Source: Jatrophihabitans sp. (GTDB taxonomy: Bacteria > Actinomycetota > Actinomycetes > Mycobacteriales > Jatrophihabitantaceae). From it: a stretch of DNA of 64,000 bases. A model generated the notes under the pieces. The model did no database searches, was not told the DNA's origin, and saw nothing but the letters and a program-made list of their open reading frames with translations. This document shows, piece by piece, positions 1-8,038 of the stretch (position 1 is the stretch's first letter; the number at the start of each line of letters is the position of its first letter). The stretch is from NCBI GenBank assembly GCA_036399055.1, contig DASWNX010000011.1, positions 62,001 to 126,000 of the forward strand, read 5' to 3'. Both the position numbers and the translations under genes were made by a program.

Positions 1-389
1 GCGGGCAGCACCGACAGCCGGGAGTCGGTGGCCTCGAACCCGCCGATGACCAGGTCGTACTCCAGGGTGCCCAGCGCCTTGGCCAGCACCTTGGCGGTGG
101 TGATGACGCACGAGCCGTGCAGCGCGGGATCGACGACGTGCACGCCCTTGTCCGCGCCCATCGACAGCGCCTTGCGCAGCGACTCGGTGGCCCGCTCAGG
201 GCCCATGGTCAGGATCGTGACCTCGCCGCCGTGCGCTTCCTTGAGCCGCAGCCCTTCTTCGATCGCGTACTCGTCGATCTCGTTGATGACGGCGTCGGAG
301 GCCTCGCGGTCCAGGGTGTTGTCGGTGGAGCTGAGCTTGCGCTCGGCGTAGGTGTCGGGCACCTGCTTCATCAGAACAACGATGTTCAT
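1..389 (-). CDS. etfB: Electron transfer flavoprotein subunit beta, N-terminal part
   Basis: The first 129 codons of EtfB, the subunit that with EtfA takes electrons from acyl-CoA dehydrogenases in the cytoplasm and passes them to the respiratory chain. The reading frame starts MNIVVLMKQVPDT, the usual actinobacterial EtfB/FixA start, and continues through EEGLRLKEAHGGEVTILTMG and the nucleotide-binding stretch ending GGFEATDSRLSVLP before it leaves the window. An AAGGA ribosome site lies upstream of the ATG. The etfA partner should lie beyond the left edge. The same gene precedes the Rv3030-type locus in M. tuberculosis (Rv3029c), so this is part of a conserved neighbourhood. Function is secure; the gene is cut by the window edge. 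Confidence 0.93.
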   Translation of the reverse strand, partial: MNIVVLMKQVPDTYAERKLSSTDNTLDREASDAVINEIDEYAIEEGLRLKEAHGGEVTILTMGPERATESLRKALSMGADKGVHVVDPALHGSCVITTAKVLAKALGTLEYDLVIGGFEATDSRLSVLP

Positions 390-653
390 CCGGTGATCGT
401 CCTTACTTCTCGAGAGTCGAGGTCAGCGCGGTGCTTGGGGTCGATGCGTGCTGCGGTACTCGGGCCACGTCCCTATGTTACCGGTCAGTAGCAGGCCCGG
501 CGCCGCGACGTTGAGCGTGTTTCGGGTCACCCGCTCATCGAGCGCGGGTGGGGCCTGGCGCCATTCTCCTACACGCCTGCCGGCCCCCGACAAGGGCCGC
601 TCGGTCCGGGCAAGGCTGATGCGCCTAAACCGGGGCTGGTGTACTAAGTAGGC

Positions 654-836
654 ATGGTGATGCCAGGACCGGACCCCGACGACTACCCGCCGATCAACCC
701 TGACGAGCCGGTTCCCGATGACCCGGGCACGCTCTCGCCGGACACTCCGGAGACGCTTCCGCCGGCGCCCGTGGAACCGATGCCGGGGCCTGATGACCCG
801 GGCAACGTGCCCGCCGGCGAGCCTGAGCCGGTCTGA
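654..836 (+). CDS. Small acidic proline-rich protein (60 aa)
   Basis: A 60-residue protein made almost only of Pro, Asp, Glu, Gly, Val and Thr, with motifs such as DEPVPDDPGTLSPDTPETLP and MPGPDDPGNVPAGEPEP. It has no signal peptide or membrane segment and is probably disordered. I do not recognise the family. Support for coding: a second, 5'-truncated copy at 3852-3985 differs at about 12 of 135 bases, yet the encoded peptide differs at only one residue (final V to A), so nearly all changes are synonymous. A second ATG lies two codons inside (660). No strong Shine-Dalgarno is visible, so the mRNA may be nearly leaderless. Function unknown. Confidence 0.62.
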   Translation: MVMPGPDPDDYPPINPDEPVPDDPGTLSPDTPETLPPAPVEPMPGPDDPGNVPAGEPEPV

Positions 837-916
837 GCGCCGCCTGAGGCTTATCGGGACCATCAGTCCCCATTCAATGGCATAGTAGAGCTGCCCCGTG
901 GTGGGATAGCTGCACG

Positions 917-1828
917 TTAGATGAGTGGCGGGTGGCGGTGCCTGAGCTGCGCTTGAGCGAAAGCCAGACGCCCCTCATAGAGCTCCGGGTGGTGTCGGCA
1001 TGCGGCCTGCCATGCTTGGACGCATTCCCTCATCGCTGAGAGTGCAGCTTCTTGCCGTCCCAGGCCCTCCAGCCAGCTGCTGAGGTTATTGAGTGTGCCC
1101 GCCAGGTCCCGTAGGTGGGCGTCGGGCCGCTGCTCAGCCAACCCCCGGAACAGGGTGACGGCCTCCTCGGCCGCAGCCAACGCCGGCTCGTATCGCCCGA
1201 GCCGACCCAAGTGGCCGCCAAGGTTGTTCAGCGCGCTGGCCAGACCGGACAGATGAGCGTTGGGTAGCCGCGTAGCCAATCCCCGGTACAGGGCGACGGC
1301 CTCCTCGGCCGCAGCCAACGCCAATTCGTACCTCCCGAGGTTGTCCAGCGGGGTGCCGAAGTTATTCAGCGCGGTCGCCAGGCCACGCAGATGGACGTCG
1401 GGTCGCTGCGCAGCCAACCGCCGACGTAGGGTGACAGCCTCCTCGGCCGCAGCCAACGCCGGCTCGTGCCGACCGAGCCGGTCCAGCCGGCTGCCGAGGT
1501 TGCTCAGCGCGCCGGCGAGACCAGGCAGGTGAGCGTCTGGTCGCTGCTCAGCCAACCCCCGGTACAGGGCGACGGCCTCCTCGGCCGCAGTCAACGCCAA
1601 CCCGTACCGCCCCAGGCTGTCCAGTTGCGCCCCAAGGTGGGTCAGCGCGGTCGCCAGGTCAGGCAGATAGGCGTCGGGGTCGGTGACCAGCCAACCCCCG
1701 GTACAGGGTGACAGCCTCCTCGGCCGCAGCCAACGCCAACTCGTACCGCCCGAGGTTATCCAGCCGGCTGCCGACATTGGCCAGCGCGCCGGCCAGGCCG
1801 GGCAGATAGGCGTCAGGCCGCTGCTCAA
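917..1828 (-). CDS. TPR-repeat C-terminal part of a STAND-type ATPase, split off by a frameshift
   Basis: The continuation, in a shifted frame, of the ATPase gene at 1659-3740. The first roughly 45 codons of this frame are not homologous to the repeats. From about position 1690 down it encodes TPR units 4 to 8, each 46 residues with the pattern LNNLG..L..LGRYE.ALAAAEEAV.LYR.LA..RPDAHL..LA, and ends in a degenerate unit with HHPELYEGRLAFAQAQLR. Comparison with the other repeat units shows one extra G in the G4 run at 1676-1679; other units have one base fewer at this place. Removing it would give one protein of about 940 residues. Either the gene is disrupted, or this is a sequencing error. 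It is unlikely to be a separate gene because it lacks its own plausible start. Confidence 0.6.
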   Translation of the reverse strand: MSSGLTPICPAWPARWPMSAAGWITSGGTSWRWLRPRRLSPCTGGWLVTDPDAYLPDLATALTHLGAQLDSLGRYGLALTAAEEAVALYRGLAEQRPDAHLPGLAGALSNLGSRLDRLGRHEPALAAAEEAVTLRRRLAAQRPDVHLRGLATALNNFGTPLDNLGRYELALAAAEEAVALYRGLATRLPNAHLSGLASALNNLGGHLGRLGRYEPALAAAEEAVTLFRGLAEQRPDAHLRDLAGTLNNLSSWLEGLGRQEAALSAMRECVQAWQAACRHHPELYEGRLAFAQAQLRHRHPPLI

Positions 1829-2070
1829 CCAACCGCCGACGCAAGGTGACAGCCTCCTCAGCCGCAGCCAACGCCAACTCGTACTGCCCGAGCCGACTCA
1901 GCCGGCCGCCGAGGTTGTTCAGCGCGCCGGCCAGACCGGATAGATGGGCGTTGGGCAGCTGCGCAGCCAACTCCCGGTACAGGGCGACGGCCTCCTCGGC
2001 CGCAGCCAACGCCAACTCGTACCGCCCGAGGTTATCCAGCCGGTTGCCGAGGTTGTTCAGCAACCCAGCA
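1000..2070 (-). repeat. Eight-unit 138-bp coding repeat (TPR array)
   Basis: About eight direct repeats with a 138-bp period encode the TPR units. Conserved DNA blocks recur, such as the segment for AAAEEAV and that for LYRGLA. Units 1 and 6 share LPNAHLSGLA and units 2 and 5 share TLRRRL, which suggests duplication of multi-unit blocks. One unit carries the extra base at 1676-1679. Confidence 0.8.
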
Positions 2071-3740
2071 ACTCGCACAAGGTCGGAGGTTTCCCGGGCA
2101 TGTTCGAGCTGCCTGCGAGTGACAATTTCGGCAAGCTCCGCGAACAAGTTGAGGAGTTCTTCTTCGATTAGATGCTTCTCGATGGTGACATCGAGGCTAG
2201 GGTTCGGCGCTGCCTGTGCAAGCACCGCGGCGAGAACAGCGGGAATCGGTCCAGACACGTCACGTGCGACGTCCATGGCGACGACGGCTAGCCGCTCCAG
2301 ATCGACGGCCAGCAGGTCTGTGAGTAGCTGTTCGGCTCTGAGATCGGTTTCTGCGGTGCGGGCGAAGAAGGCAAGCACCCGGCGGTGGTGGGAGGGCTCG
2401 GTCAAGCCCCAGCGGATCAGGTCGAGCATTTCCGATTCGGCCGAGATCTCGGACAGTATCAGCGCATCGGCAAGAAGGTCGGGCTGCAGCGGACCGATCC
2501 ATTGGGCGTCCGGTGCTGGGTACAGGTCGTGGAGCCAGTCAGCGACTCGGGCAAGCGGGACGCCCGCGTGGCGCAGGGTCGGTAGGCGGCCTAGCAGCGC
2601 CTCAGCGTCTGCGGGTTGGTGCGCGCCGAGCAACGTGCCTAAGGCGACCACTTGGCGACACTGCCGCAAGTTCAGCTTCACATCGGCCCTGGCGGCGTTC
2701 GCCTGCCAGTAGCTGTCTTCGTGCTCGAGCAGCTCGATGAAAAGTTCTGAGTTGATCGTGATTGTTGCCCGTTTGCCAAGTACCGCAGCGAGCGCTGCTG
2801 CATGCAGGCTGAGTACGACAGGCGCCGACCGACGGTCTAGGTTTACCAGCCGAGTGTCAGGGACCGGCCGATCCAGACGGGCGGCGTACGCGCGCAGTGC
2901 TCGTTCATAGACCTGTTGCTGGTCGGTGACCTCGATGGCGTCGGGCTTCAATTGCATGGCAGCCTGCCGGAATAGGTCGCGTTCGGTGGCGAGGCTGCCA
3001 GGACGATCGACGATTCTGCGCCACCAGTCGCCGGCCGACCTGGCGAGCAGCAGGATTCGTAACGGTGCCCGGCCGGTGTAGGCAGCCGCCTCAGCCAACA
3101 GGGCGTCAAGCCCCGTGTGCCCTTCAGCCTGATCGACGATGAGCAGGACTGGGCGATCAAGCGCTTTGATCACCGACATGGCTTGCTCCGCCCGACCGGA
3201 TCGCAAGAAGCCGCGTTCCCAACTTTTATCCAGCTCCCAAGCCAGTTGCCGTGCCAACCTCGTCTTGCCTGTCCCGGCCGCGCCCCAGCAGAGCCGCACT
3301 GCAGTCGGCTCCGCCGATCCGCACCAACGCAGCAGGTCGCCGAGCTCGGTAGGGCGGCCGCGGAAGCGGACTATCTCCCGCTCGGCCCGCAACATCTCTG
3401 CAGGGCTGCCGCCGCTTTCGGTTAGCGCCCGCGCATCCTCTGCAAGGGCAAGTGGGTGGACGATCCCGTCGCCAGCGCTGTCCCACGCTGAACGCAACGA
3501 GGACCGAGTACTCACTGCCTCGATCACGAACGGCGCGACCACGCCGCCCACCGCTGCGGCGCCGGCTGCGATGGCCACCGCAGCAATACCTTCCGCTCCA
3601 AGCGCTGCCGACACCCCGGCAGCCAGCGCGGCCGACAGGAACACTCCGAGTGCGGAACCGACGATCAGAAACCGACTGCGTGCCTGTTGCCGCCACCTCA
3701 CCGCCATGAGCACGAAGTATCCATTATTCGAAGATCGCAC
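1659..3740 (-). CDS. Membrane-anchored STAND/NTPase protein with TPR repeats (frameshifted)
   Basis: A 693-residue frame. Residues about 24-46 and 50-75 form two hydrophobic segments. An ATPase domain follows, opened by REIVRFRGRPTEL, with Walker A GAAGTGKT at residues 153-160 and Walker B VLLIVD at 198-203, so it is a STAND/AAA-like signalling NTPase. The C-terminus carries three 46-residue TPR units before the frame is lost at the extra base near 1676-1679; five more units follow in the shifted frame (917-1690). M12 (3707) is an alternative start. NTPase-TPR proteins of this architecture in actinomycetes are mostly uncharacterised; some relatives act as phage sensors, but there is no effector domain here to prove it. 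Its placement between two copies of a small gene suggests it arrived later than its neighbours. Confidence 0.7.
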   Translation of the reverse strand: MRSSNNGYFVLMAVRWRQQARSRFLIVGSALGVFLSAALAAGVSAALGAEGIAAVAIAAGAAAVGGVVAPFVIEAVSTRSSLRSAWDSAGDGIVHPLALAEDARALTESGGSPAEMLRAEREIVRFRGRPTELGDLLRWCGSAEPTAVRLCWGAAGTGKTRLARQLAWELDKSWERGFLRSGRAEQAMSVIKALDRPVLLIVDQAEGHTGLDALLAEAAAYTGRAPLRILLLARSAGDWWRRIVDRPGSLATERDLFRQAAMQLKPDAIEVTDQQQVYERALRAYAARLDRPVPDTRLVNLDRRSAPVVLSLHAAALAAVLGKRATITINSELFIELLEHEDSYWQANAARADVKLNLRQCRQVVALGTLLGAHQPADAEALLGRLPTLRHAGVPLARVADWLHDLYPAPDAQWIGPLQPDLLADALILSEISAESEMLDLIRWGLTEPSHHRRVLAFFARTAETDLRAEQLLTDLLAVDLERLAVVAMDVARDVSGPIPAVLAAVLAQAAPNPSLDVTIEKHLIEEELLNLFAELAEIVTRRQLEHARETSDLVRVAGLLNNLGNRLDNLGRYELALAAAEEAVALYRELAAQLPNAHLSGLAGALNNLGGRLSRLGQYELALAAAEEAVTLRRRLVEQRPDAYLPGLAGALANVGSRLDNLGRYELALAAAEEAVTLYRGLAGHRPRRLSA

Positions 3741-4118
3741 TGCGGTTTATCGACCCTGCGGGTGTTGACGCCGGATCAGCGACCGCGTCCCAGCGCGGGG
3801 ACCGGGCAGGCCGAGACCCGAACGAGGGTGGTGGGCTGAAGCAAAGCTCCGGACGAGCCGGTTCCCGATGACCCGGGCACGCTTTCGCCGGACACTCCCG
3901 AGACTCTTCCGCCGGCGCCCGTCGAACCGATGCCGGGACCGGATGACCCCGGCAACGTGCCAGCCGGTGAGCCCGAGCCCGCCTGACTCAGCCGCTCGGC
4001 GCCAGCGGCGACTCGTGGACAAGGTCGCCTTCGCAGGCGGGGCTCGCCCCGGGCCGCCCACACCGGCGAGAAGTCGTCCGGCGTGACACCGACCAGGTGT
4101 GATCTGTTGCGCCTGCGG
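3741..4118. other. Intergenic stretch with only the truncated gene copy
   Basis: Between the start of the ATPase/TPR gene and the stop of the next minus-strand gene I see only the truncated small-gene copy at 3852-3985. The remaining bases have no convincing gene, repeat end or integrase remnant. Confidence 0.5.
3852..3985 (+). pseudogene. 5'-truncated second copy of the small acidic protein gene
   Basis: About 91% identical to 702-835, including the stop codon. It encodes DEPVPDDPGTLSPDTPETLP onward and ends GEPEPA instead of GEPEPV. The frame has a stop (TGA at 3837-3839) only a few codons upstream and no start codon, so the first 16 codons of the gene are missing. No similarity continues on either side. 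It lies just past the 5' end of the ATPase/TPR gene, so that gene is bracketed by a full copy and a fragment in the same orientation. Confidence 0.75.
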
Positions 4119-4418
4119 CTACTCCGGCGGCAAAGCGTACATCACGTCCAGGTTGTAGAACGTCGGCGGTCCGTCACAGAGCTTCGCCATCTTCGAGGCG
4201 AACTCCGCTGTCTCAGGCCGGTTCGAGTTCTCCATCGCCGCTTCGTAAGACTCGAACTCCATGATCACGAGGTACTGGTTCGGGTGGTCACGGTCAGCTG
4301 TCGCCAGACCTCGGGCCCCGGAGTCTGGCCCTCGCTGCGCGGCCATCTCCCGTCCCAGCGCTTCGACCTCGTCGATTCGCGAGGTGGTGTACTGGATGAT
4401 CTGGACAAATCCGGCCAT
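4119..4418 (-). CDS. Dimeric alpha/beta-barrel (antibiotic biosynthesis monooxygenase-like) protein
   Basis: A 99-residue protein starting MAGFVQIIQYTTSRIDEVEA and ending with LCDGPPTFYNLDVMYALPPE. The short beta-strand opening, the YLVIMEFESYEAAM centre and the length fit the dimeric alpha/beta-barrel group that includes Dabb and antibiotic biosynthesis monooxygenase proteins; similar proteins are common in actinobacteria without known function. The frame stays open to 4580, but the ATG at 4418 has a good AGGGAG ribosome site and the upstream part looks non-coding. It is divergent from the methyltransferase gene at 4624, with about 200 bp between them. No substrate can be inferred. Confidence 0.72.
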   Translation of the reverse strand: MAGFVQIIQYTTSRIDEVEALGREMAAQRGPDSGARGLATADRDHPNQYLVIMEFESYEAAMENSNRPETAEFASKMAKLCDGPPTFYNLDVMYALPPE

Positions 4419-4601
4419 GGCCAGCTCCCTGTGGTGGAGGTGAATGGCAAACACTCTCCTCCTGGCCTCGGCGCCGGAACAAGGGCTGACGGCAGTCACC
4501 CACCACGCAGGGTGGACTCGGCTTCGCTTTCCACCTCGGTGATTCGCAGGAGGAAGGCCAGGCTGTCTCCGCACCGTCATGCGGCCTGGCCCTACTCACC
4601 T

Positions 4602-4607
4602 AAACTG
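4602..4607 (+). promoter_or_regulatory. Candidate -10 element (TAAACT) for the methyltransferase operon
   Basis: TAAACT fits the actinobacterial TANNNT -10 pattern and lies 16 bases before the GTG at 4624. A transcript from here would have a very short leader, which favours that GTG over the upstream ATG at 4579. No good -35 was seen. Confidence 0.3.
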
Positions 4608-4623
4608 GCCGGCATCGCCGAGT

Positions 4624-5421
4624 GTGAAGGACAGAGAGATCGAGGAATCGAGTTCGCTCGCTCCGGACGCCCTGCCGCTGACCGGTGAGCGGACCGTGCC
4701 CGGGATAGCGAGTGAGAACTACTGGTTCCGCCGGCACCAGGCCGCCTATCTGCGCCTGCGCGAAGAGGTGCAGGGGCCGCGGTTGCTCGAAGTCGGGGCC
4801 GGCGAGGGCTACGGGGCGGCGTTGCTGGCCGAGCGGGCGCCCACGGTGCTGGCCCTGGACTACGACGCCCAGGCCATCGCCCACCTCGCCAGGCGGTACC
4901 CGAGGCTCCACGCGGTCCGGGGCAACCTGGCCGCGCTGCCGGTGGGCAGCGGCTCGATGGACACCGTGGTGTCGCTGCAGGTGATCGAGCACGTCTGGGA
5001 TCACCGGCAGTTCGTGGCCGAGTGCGCCCGGGTGCTGCGCCCGGGCGGCCTGCTGATGCTCAGCACGCCCAACCGGCTGACCTTCTCCCCCGGCGCCGAC
5101 AAGCCGGTGAACCCCTTTCACACCCACGAGTTCACCGCCGCCGAGCTGTGCCGGCTGGTAGACCGCGACGGCCTGTCCGTGATCGCCGTCCGCGGCCTGT
5201 TCGCCGGCCCCGAAGTGGCTGCCCTGGACAGCCGTCACGCCGCGCGGGGCGGGTTCGTCGCGGCCCAGCTGGCCTTCCCGCCCGAGCGGTGGACGGCCGG
5301 GCTGGCCGCCGACGTCGCCTCGGTCCGGTGGCAGGACTTCCAGCTCGGCCCGGACTCCTCGGCCGACCTCGCGGCCCTGGACCAGAGCCTGGACCTGGTG
5401 TTGCTGGCCAGGCGGGCATGA
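4624..5421 (+). CDS. Class I SAM-dependent methyltransferase, Rv3030-like
   Basis: A methyltransferase with the SAM-binding motif LLEVGAGEGYGAALLAE, the acidic end of strand 2 (LALDYDA), the VVSLQVIEHVWDHRQFV motif and the post-motif LRPGGLLMLSTPN. The segment LTGERTVPGIASENYWFRRHQ at the N-terminus and NPFHTHEFTAAEL in the middle are typical of the mycobacterial Rv3030 group, thought to methylate glucose residues of methylglucose lipopolysaccharide. The frame also has an ATG at 4579, but the GTG at 4624 sits just after a TANNNT element. Its stop overlaps the ATG of the GH57 gene (ATGA), so the two are translationally coupled. Role by synteny: methylation of an alpha-glucan; the exact position methylated is unknown. 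Confidence 0.82.
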   Translation: MKDREIEESSSLAPDALPLTGERTVPGIASENYWFRRHQAAYLRLREEVQGPRLLEVGAGEGYGAALLAERAPTVLALDYDAQAIAHLARRYPRLHAVRGNLAALPVGSGSMDTVVSLQVIEHVWDHRQFVAECARVLRPGGLLMLSTPNRLTFSPGADKPVNPFHTHEFTAAELCRLVDRDGLSVIAVRGLFAGPEVAALDSRHAARGGFVAAQLAFPPERWTAGLAADVASVRWQDFQLGPDSSADLAALDQSLDLVLLARRA

Positions 5422-6905
5422 CCGGGCTCGGCAGGTTTAGCCTGGTGCTGCACACCCACCTGCCGTGGGTGGCGCACAACGGCGTCTGGCCGGTCGGTGA
5501 GGAATGGCTGCACCAGGCGTTCACCGGCTCCTGGCGCCGGGTGCTGCGCGTGCTGGAGACCCTCGCCGAGCACGGCTATCGCGAGGTCGCCACGCTCGGG
5601 GTGACGCCGGTGCTGGCCGCCATGCTCGATGACCCGTACTGCCTGTCCGAGATCCACTCGTGGGCCGGGCGCTGGCAGCTGCGCGCGGAGGAGTTGAGCG
5701 CCCGGCCGGGAATGCGGGCGCTGGCCGAGCACGAGCGCCGCGAGGCGGTGGCCTGCCTGGAGGACGTGGCGAGCCGGTGGCTGACCGGCGGGCTGTCGGC
5801 AGTGCTGCGGCCGCTGGTCGACTCCGGCGTCGTCGAGCTGCTGTCCGGTCCGGCCACCCATCCGTTTCAGCCTTTGCTCACCGAGCGATTCGCCGCTGCC
5901 CAGCTGAGCGCCGGGCTGGCCGACACCCAGCTTCGGCTGGGCAGCCGGCCGGCCGGCATCTGGGCGCCCGAATGCGGGTACGCACCCGGCATGGAGGACT
6001 TCTACGCCGCGCACGGGGTGACGCACTTTCTGGTGGACGGCCCGGCGGTGCGCGGCGACACCGGCTTCGGGCGTCCGGTCGGCGACTCCGACGTGCTGGC
6101 CTTCGCCCGTGACCTCGACATCTCCTACCGGGTGTGGTCATCGCGCACCGGCTACCCCGGCGGCGCGAGCTACCGCGACTTCCACACCTTCGACCACGCC
6201 TCGGGGTTCCGGCCGGCTCGGGTCACCGGCGGCGCGATCCCGGCCGAGGCCAAGCGGCCCTGGGACCGGCGGCTGGCCGCGGCCGCGGTGCTGCGCGACG
6301 CCCAGGACTTCGTCGCCGCGGTGGTGCGCCGGCTCACCGAGCTACGCGACCAGCATGGCCGCCCGGGGCTGGTGGTGGCCGCCTTCGACACCGAGCTGTT
6401 CGGGCACTGGTGGTACGAGGGGCCGGAGTTCCTGGACGCGGTGCTGCGGGCGCTGCCCCAGGCCGGGGTTCAGCTGAGCACGCTGAGCGGGGCGGCCTCG
6501 GCCGGGTTCGTGGCCGATCGCATCGACCTGCCGAGCTCGTCGTGGGGCGCGGGCAAGGACTGGCGAGTCTGGGACAACGACGCGGTGGCCGAACTCAACG
6601 ACGAGATCGCCCATATGCAGAAACGGCTGTTCACGGTGCTGGACAGCCGGCCCGACGGCGCCGGACGCGATCCGGCGGCTGATCAGCTGGTCCGGGAGGC
6701 GTTCCTGCTCAGCTCCAGCGACTGGGCCTTCATGGTCAGCCGGGACTCGGCCGCCGGCTACGCCCGCCAGCGGGCCCGCCAGCACGCCGAGAAGTTCACC
6801 GCGCTGGCGGACGCGATCGAGTCCGGCGCCGGGGCCGAGGCGCTGGCTGCCCGGCTGCGCGCCGTGGACGGCCCGTTCGGCCGGCTGGACGCCCGCACGT
6901 GTTGA
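5418..6905 (+). CDS. GH57 family 1,4-alpha-glucan branching-type enzyme, Rv3031-like
   Basis: A 495-residue GH57 glycosidase. Motif 1 HTHLPW lies at residues 12-17, the nucleophile motif GIWAPECGY gives E185, and the acid/base motif AFDTELFGHWW gives D324. These match the catalytic residues of bacterial and archaeal GH57 branching enzymes, and the position E185 matches Thermotoga AmyC. The ATG at 5418 overlaps the methyltransferase stop. In mycobacteria the orthologue Rv3031 is essential and assigned to branching of methylglucose lipopolysaccharide. A classical GH13 GlgB is also present (63012), so this enzyme probably serves a different glucan. The assignment to GH57 is certain; branching rather than 4-alpha-glucanotransferase activity is inferred from the family. 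Confidence 0.9.
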   Translation: MTGLGRFSLVLHTHLPWVAHNGVWPVGEEWLHQAFTGSWRRVLRVLETLAEHGYREVATLGVTPVLAAMLDDPYCLSEIHSWAGRWQLRAEELSARPGMRALAEHERREAVACLEDVASRWLTGGLSAVLRPLVDSGVVELLSGPATHPFQPLLTERFAAAQLSAGLADTQLRLGSRPAGIWAPECGYAPGMEDFYAAHGVTHFLVDGPAVRGDTGFGRPVGDSDVLAFARDLDISYRVWSSRTGYPGGASYRDFHTFDHASGFRPARVTGGAIPAEAKRPWDRRLAAAAVLRDAQDFVAAVVRRLTELRDQHGRPGLVVAAFDTELFGHWWYEGPEFLDAVLRALPQAGVQLSTLSGAASAGFVADRIDLPSSSWGAGKDWRVWDNDAVAELNDEIAHMQKRLFTVLDSRPDGAGRDPAADQLVREAFLLSSSDWAFMVSRDSAAGYARQRARQHAEKFTALADAIESGAGAEALAARLRAVDGPFGRLDARTC

Positions 6906-6934
6906 GTCAGCGTCGACCTGAGGAGCCCCACGAC

Positions 6935-7423
6935 ATGCGCCGGTCAACCACCTCCACAGTGGCCGGGCTGCGCCGCGCGGTCAGCGAGGCCGTCGAGGCC
7001 GCGCTCAGCCGCGACGCCGGCCGGTTCGCGCTGGCAGCCGAGCGGTTGAGCCTGCAGGACCAGCAACGGCTGGCCCTGACGCAGGCCTGGGTGCTGCGAA
7101 TACTGCTCGAGCAGCTGCATCCGGACGGGCTGTCCAGCGCCGACGCCCAGGACCTCCTGCGACGTTGCCTGCTGTCGGCGGCGACCTGGTGGCCGCAGGC
7201 AGAGGCGAGCGTGCTGGTGCTGGTGCTGACCGGCACGCTGGGCCTGGCCGACCCGGACTCCGACCCAAGCGGCGCCTCCGTCGCGGTCGGGCCCGCGGCG
7301 CTGAGCCAGGGCGCGGCGTTGCTGACCGCGGATCTGCTGAGCGCGGCCGGCAGCCCGCTGACCGGCTACCTGGACGCGGCGTTCGCCGAGCTGGAACGCG
7401 CCGAGACGATCGAGCTGCCCTGA
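6935..7423 (+). CDS. Conserved-locus hypothetical protein (162 aa)
   Basis: A 162-residue, Ala/Leu-rich, largely helical soluble protein starting MRRSTTSTVAGLRRAVSEAV and including LSLQDQQRLALTQAWVLRILLEQL. No catalytic motif or membrane segment is visible and I do not recognise the family. The ATG at 6935 is chosen because GAGGAG lies 12 bases upstream; the frame opens earlier at 6899. It lies 29 bases after the GH57 gene and in the same direction, so it is probably in that operon, between the branching enzyme and the glucosyltransferase. Confidence 0.65.
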   Translation: MRRSTTSTVAGLRRAVSEAVEAALSRDAGRFALAAERLSLQDQQRLALTQAWVLRILLEQLHPDGLSSADAQDLLRRCLLSAATWWPQAEASVLVLVLTGTLGLADPDSDPSGASVAVGPAALSQGAALLTADLLSAAGSPLTGYLDAAFAELERAETIELP

Positions 7424-7427
7424 TCGC

Positions 7428-8015
7428 TCAGGCCCGGCCGGCCGGCTGCCTGCTCCGGCCGCGGGCATAGCCGCCCGAGCAGGTCGCGATCACGCCCAGC
7501 AGGCCGGCTGCGATCGACAGCAGCACCAGCAGCGCGCTGCGATCGGGCTCGGCGTCGTCGGCGTCATCGACGAAGACCGCGGCGATGCCGGTGCAGCTGA
7601 GCCGAGCCGGGCCGGTGGCAGGCGCCACCATGGTGGCGAAGACGTGCAGGTTGCGGTCGTCGTCGGTCGTCGAGGCCAGTGTCAGCGGCGCCGGCGCGCC
7701 GGCGCCAGAGGCGATGAAGCATGCCAGATTGGGCAGCACCCCGGCCTGCTTCAGCTCGGCCACCGACCGGGCCGAGGACAGCTGGTAGGTCTGGCCGGCC
7801 GTGAGCTGGTAAGTCTGCGGCGGGGTCGCTGCCGGGTCATAGGCATGCCGTTGCCCGGCCGCGACCACCCGGGAGCCGGCGAAGAGCAGCACCGCCAGCA
7901 GCAGCAGGACGACGCCGGCGGCCAGGCTCGCCCCGCCCCGCCCTGGCGGCGGCGGGCTGCCGGGCTGGCCGCCGGTCATCGGCTGCGCGTCCTGCGGCGG
8001 CGTCGGCTGCGTCAT
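7428..8015 (-). CDS. Membrane protein with Pro/Gly-rich N-terminus and two transmembrane segments
   Basis: About 195 residues. A Pro/Gly/Gln-rich cytoplasmic N-terminus (MTQPTPPQDAQPMTGGQPG) is followed by a transmembrane helix (SLAAGVVLLLLAVLLFAGSRV), an extracytoplasmic domain of about 90 residues with repeated TYQL, and a second helix (SALLVLLSIAAGLLGVIAT) near the C-terminus. No known domain is recognised. The frame stays open to 8060, but M at 8015 gives the more natural N-terminus. Only 23 bases separate this start from the GTG of the divergent glucosyltransferase gene, so the two promoters must overlap the coding starts. It ends 4 bases from the stop of the convergent gene at 7423. Confidence 0.65.
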   Translation of the reverse strand: MTQPTPPQDAQPMTGGQPGSPPPPGRGGASLAAGVVLLLLAVLLFAGSRVVAAGQRHAYDPAATPPQTYQLTAGQTYQLSSARSVAELKQAGVLPNLACFIASGAGAPAPLTLASTTDDDRNLHVFATMVAPATGPARLSCTGIAAVFVDDADDAEPDRSALLVLLSIAAGLLGVIATCSGGYARGRSRQPAGRA

Positions 8016-8038
8016 GGAGGTAAGGCACCATCTCTCGT

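Noticed and set aside
423..863. 146-codon minus-strand frame over the small acidic gene
   Set aside because: The duplicated copy shows synonymous change in the plus-strand frame, so the plus-strand gene is the coding one.
1000..2070. Regularly spaced 138-bp repeats as a CRISPR array
   Set aside because: The units are coding TPR repeats with no unique spacers.
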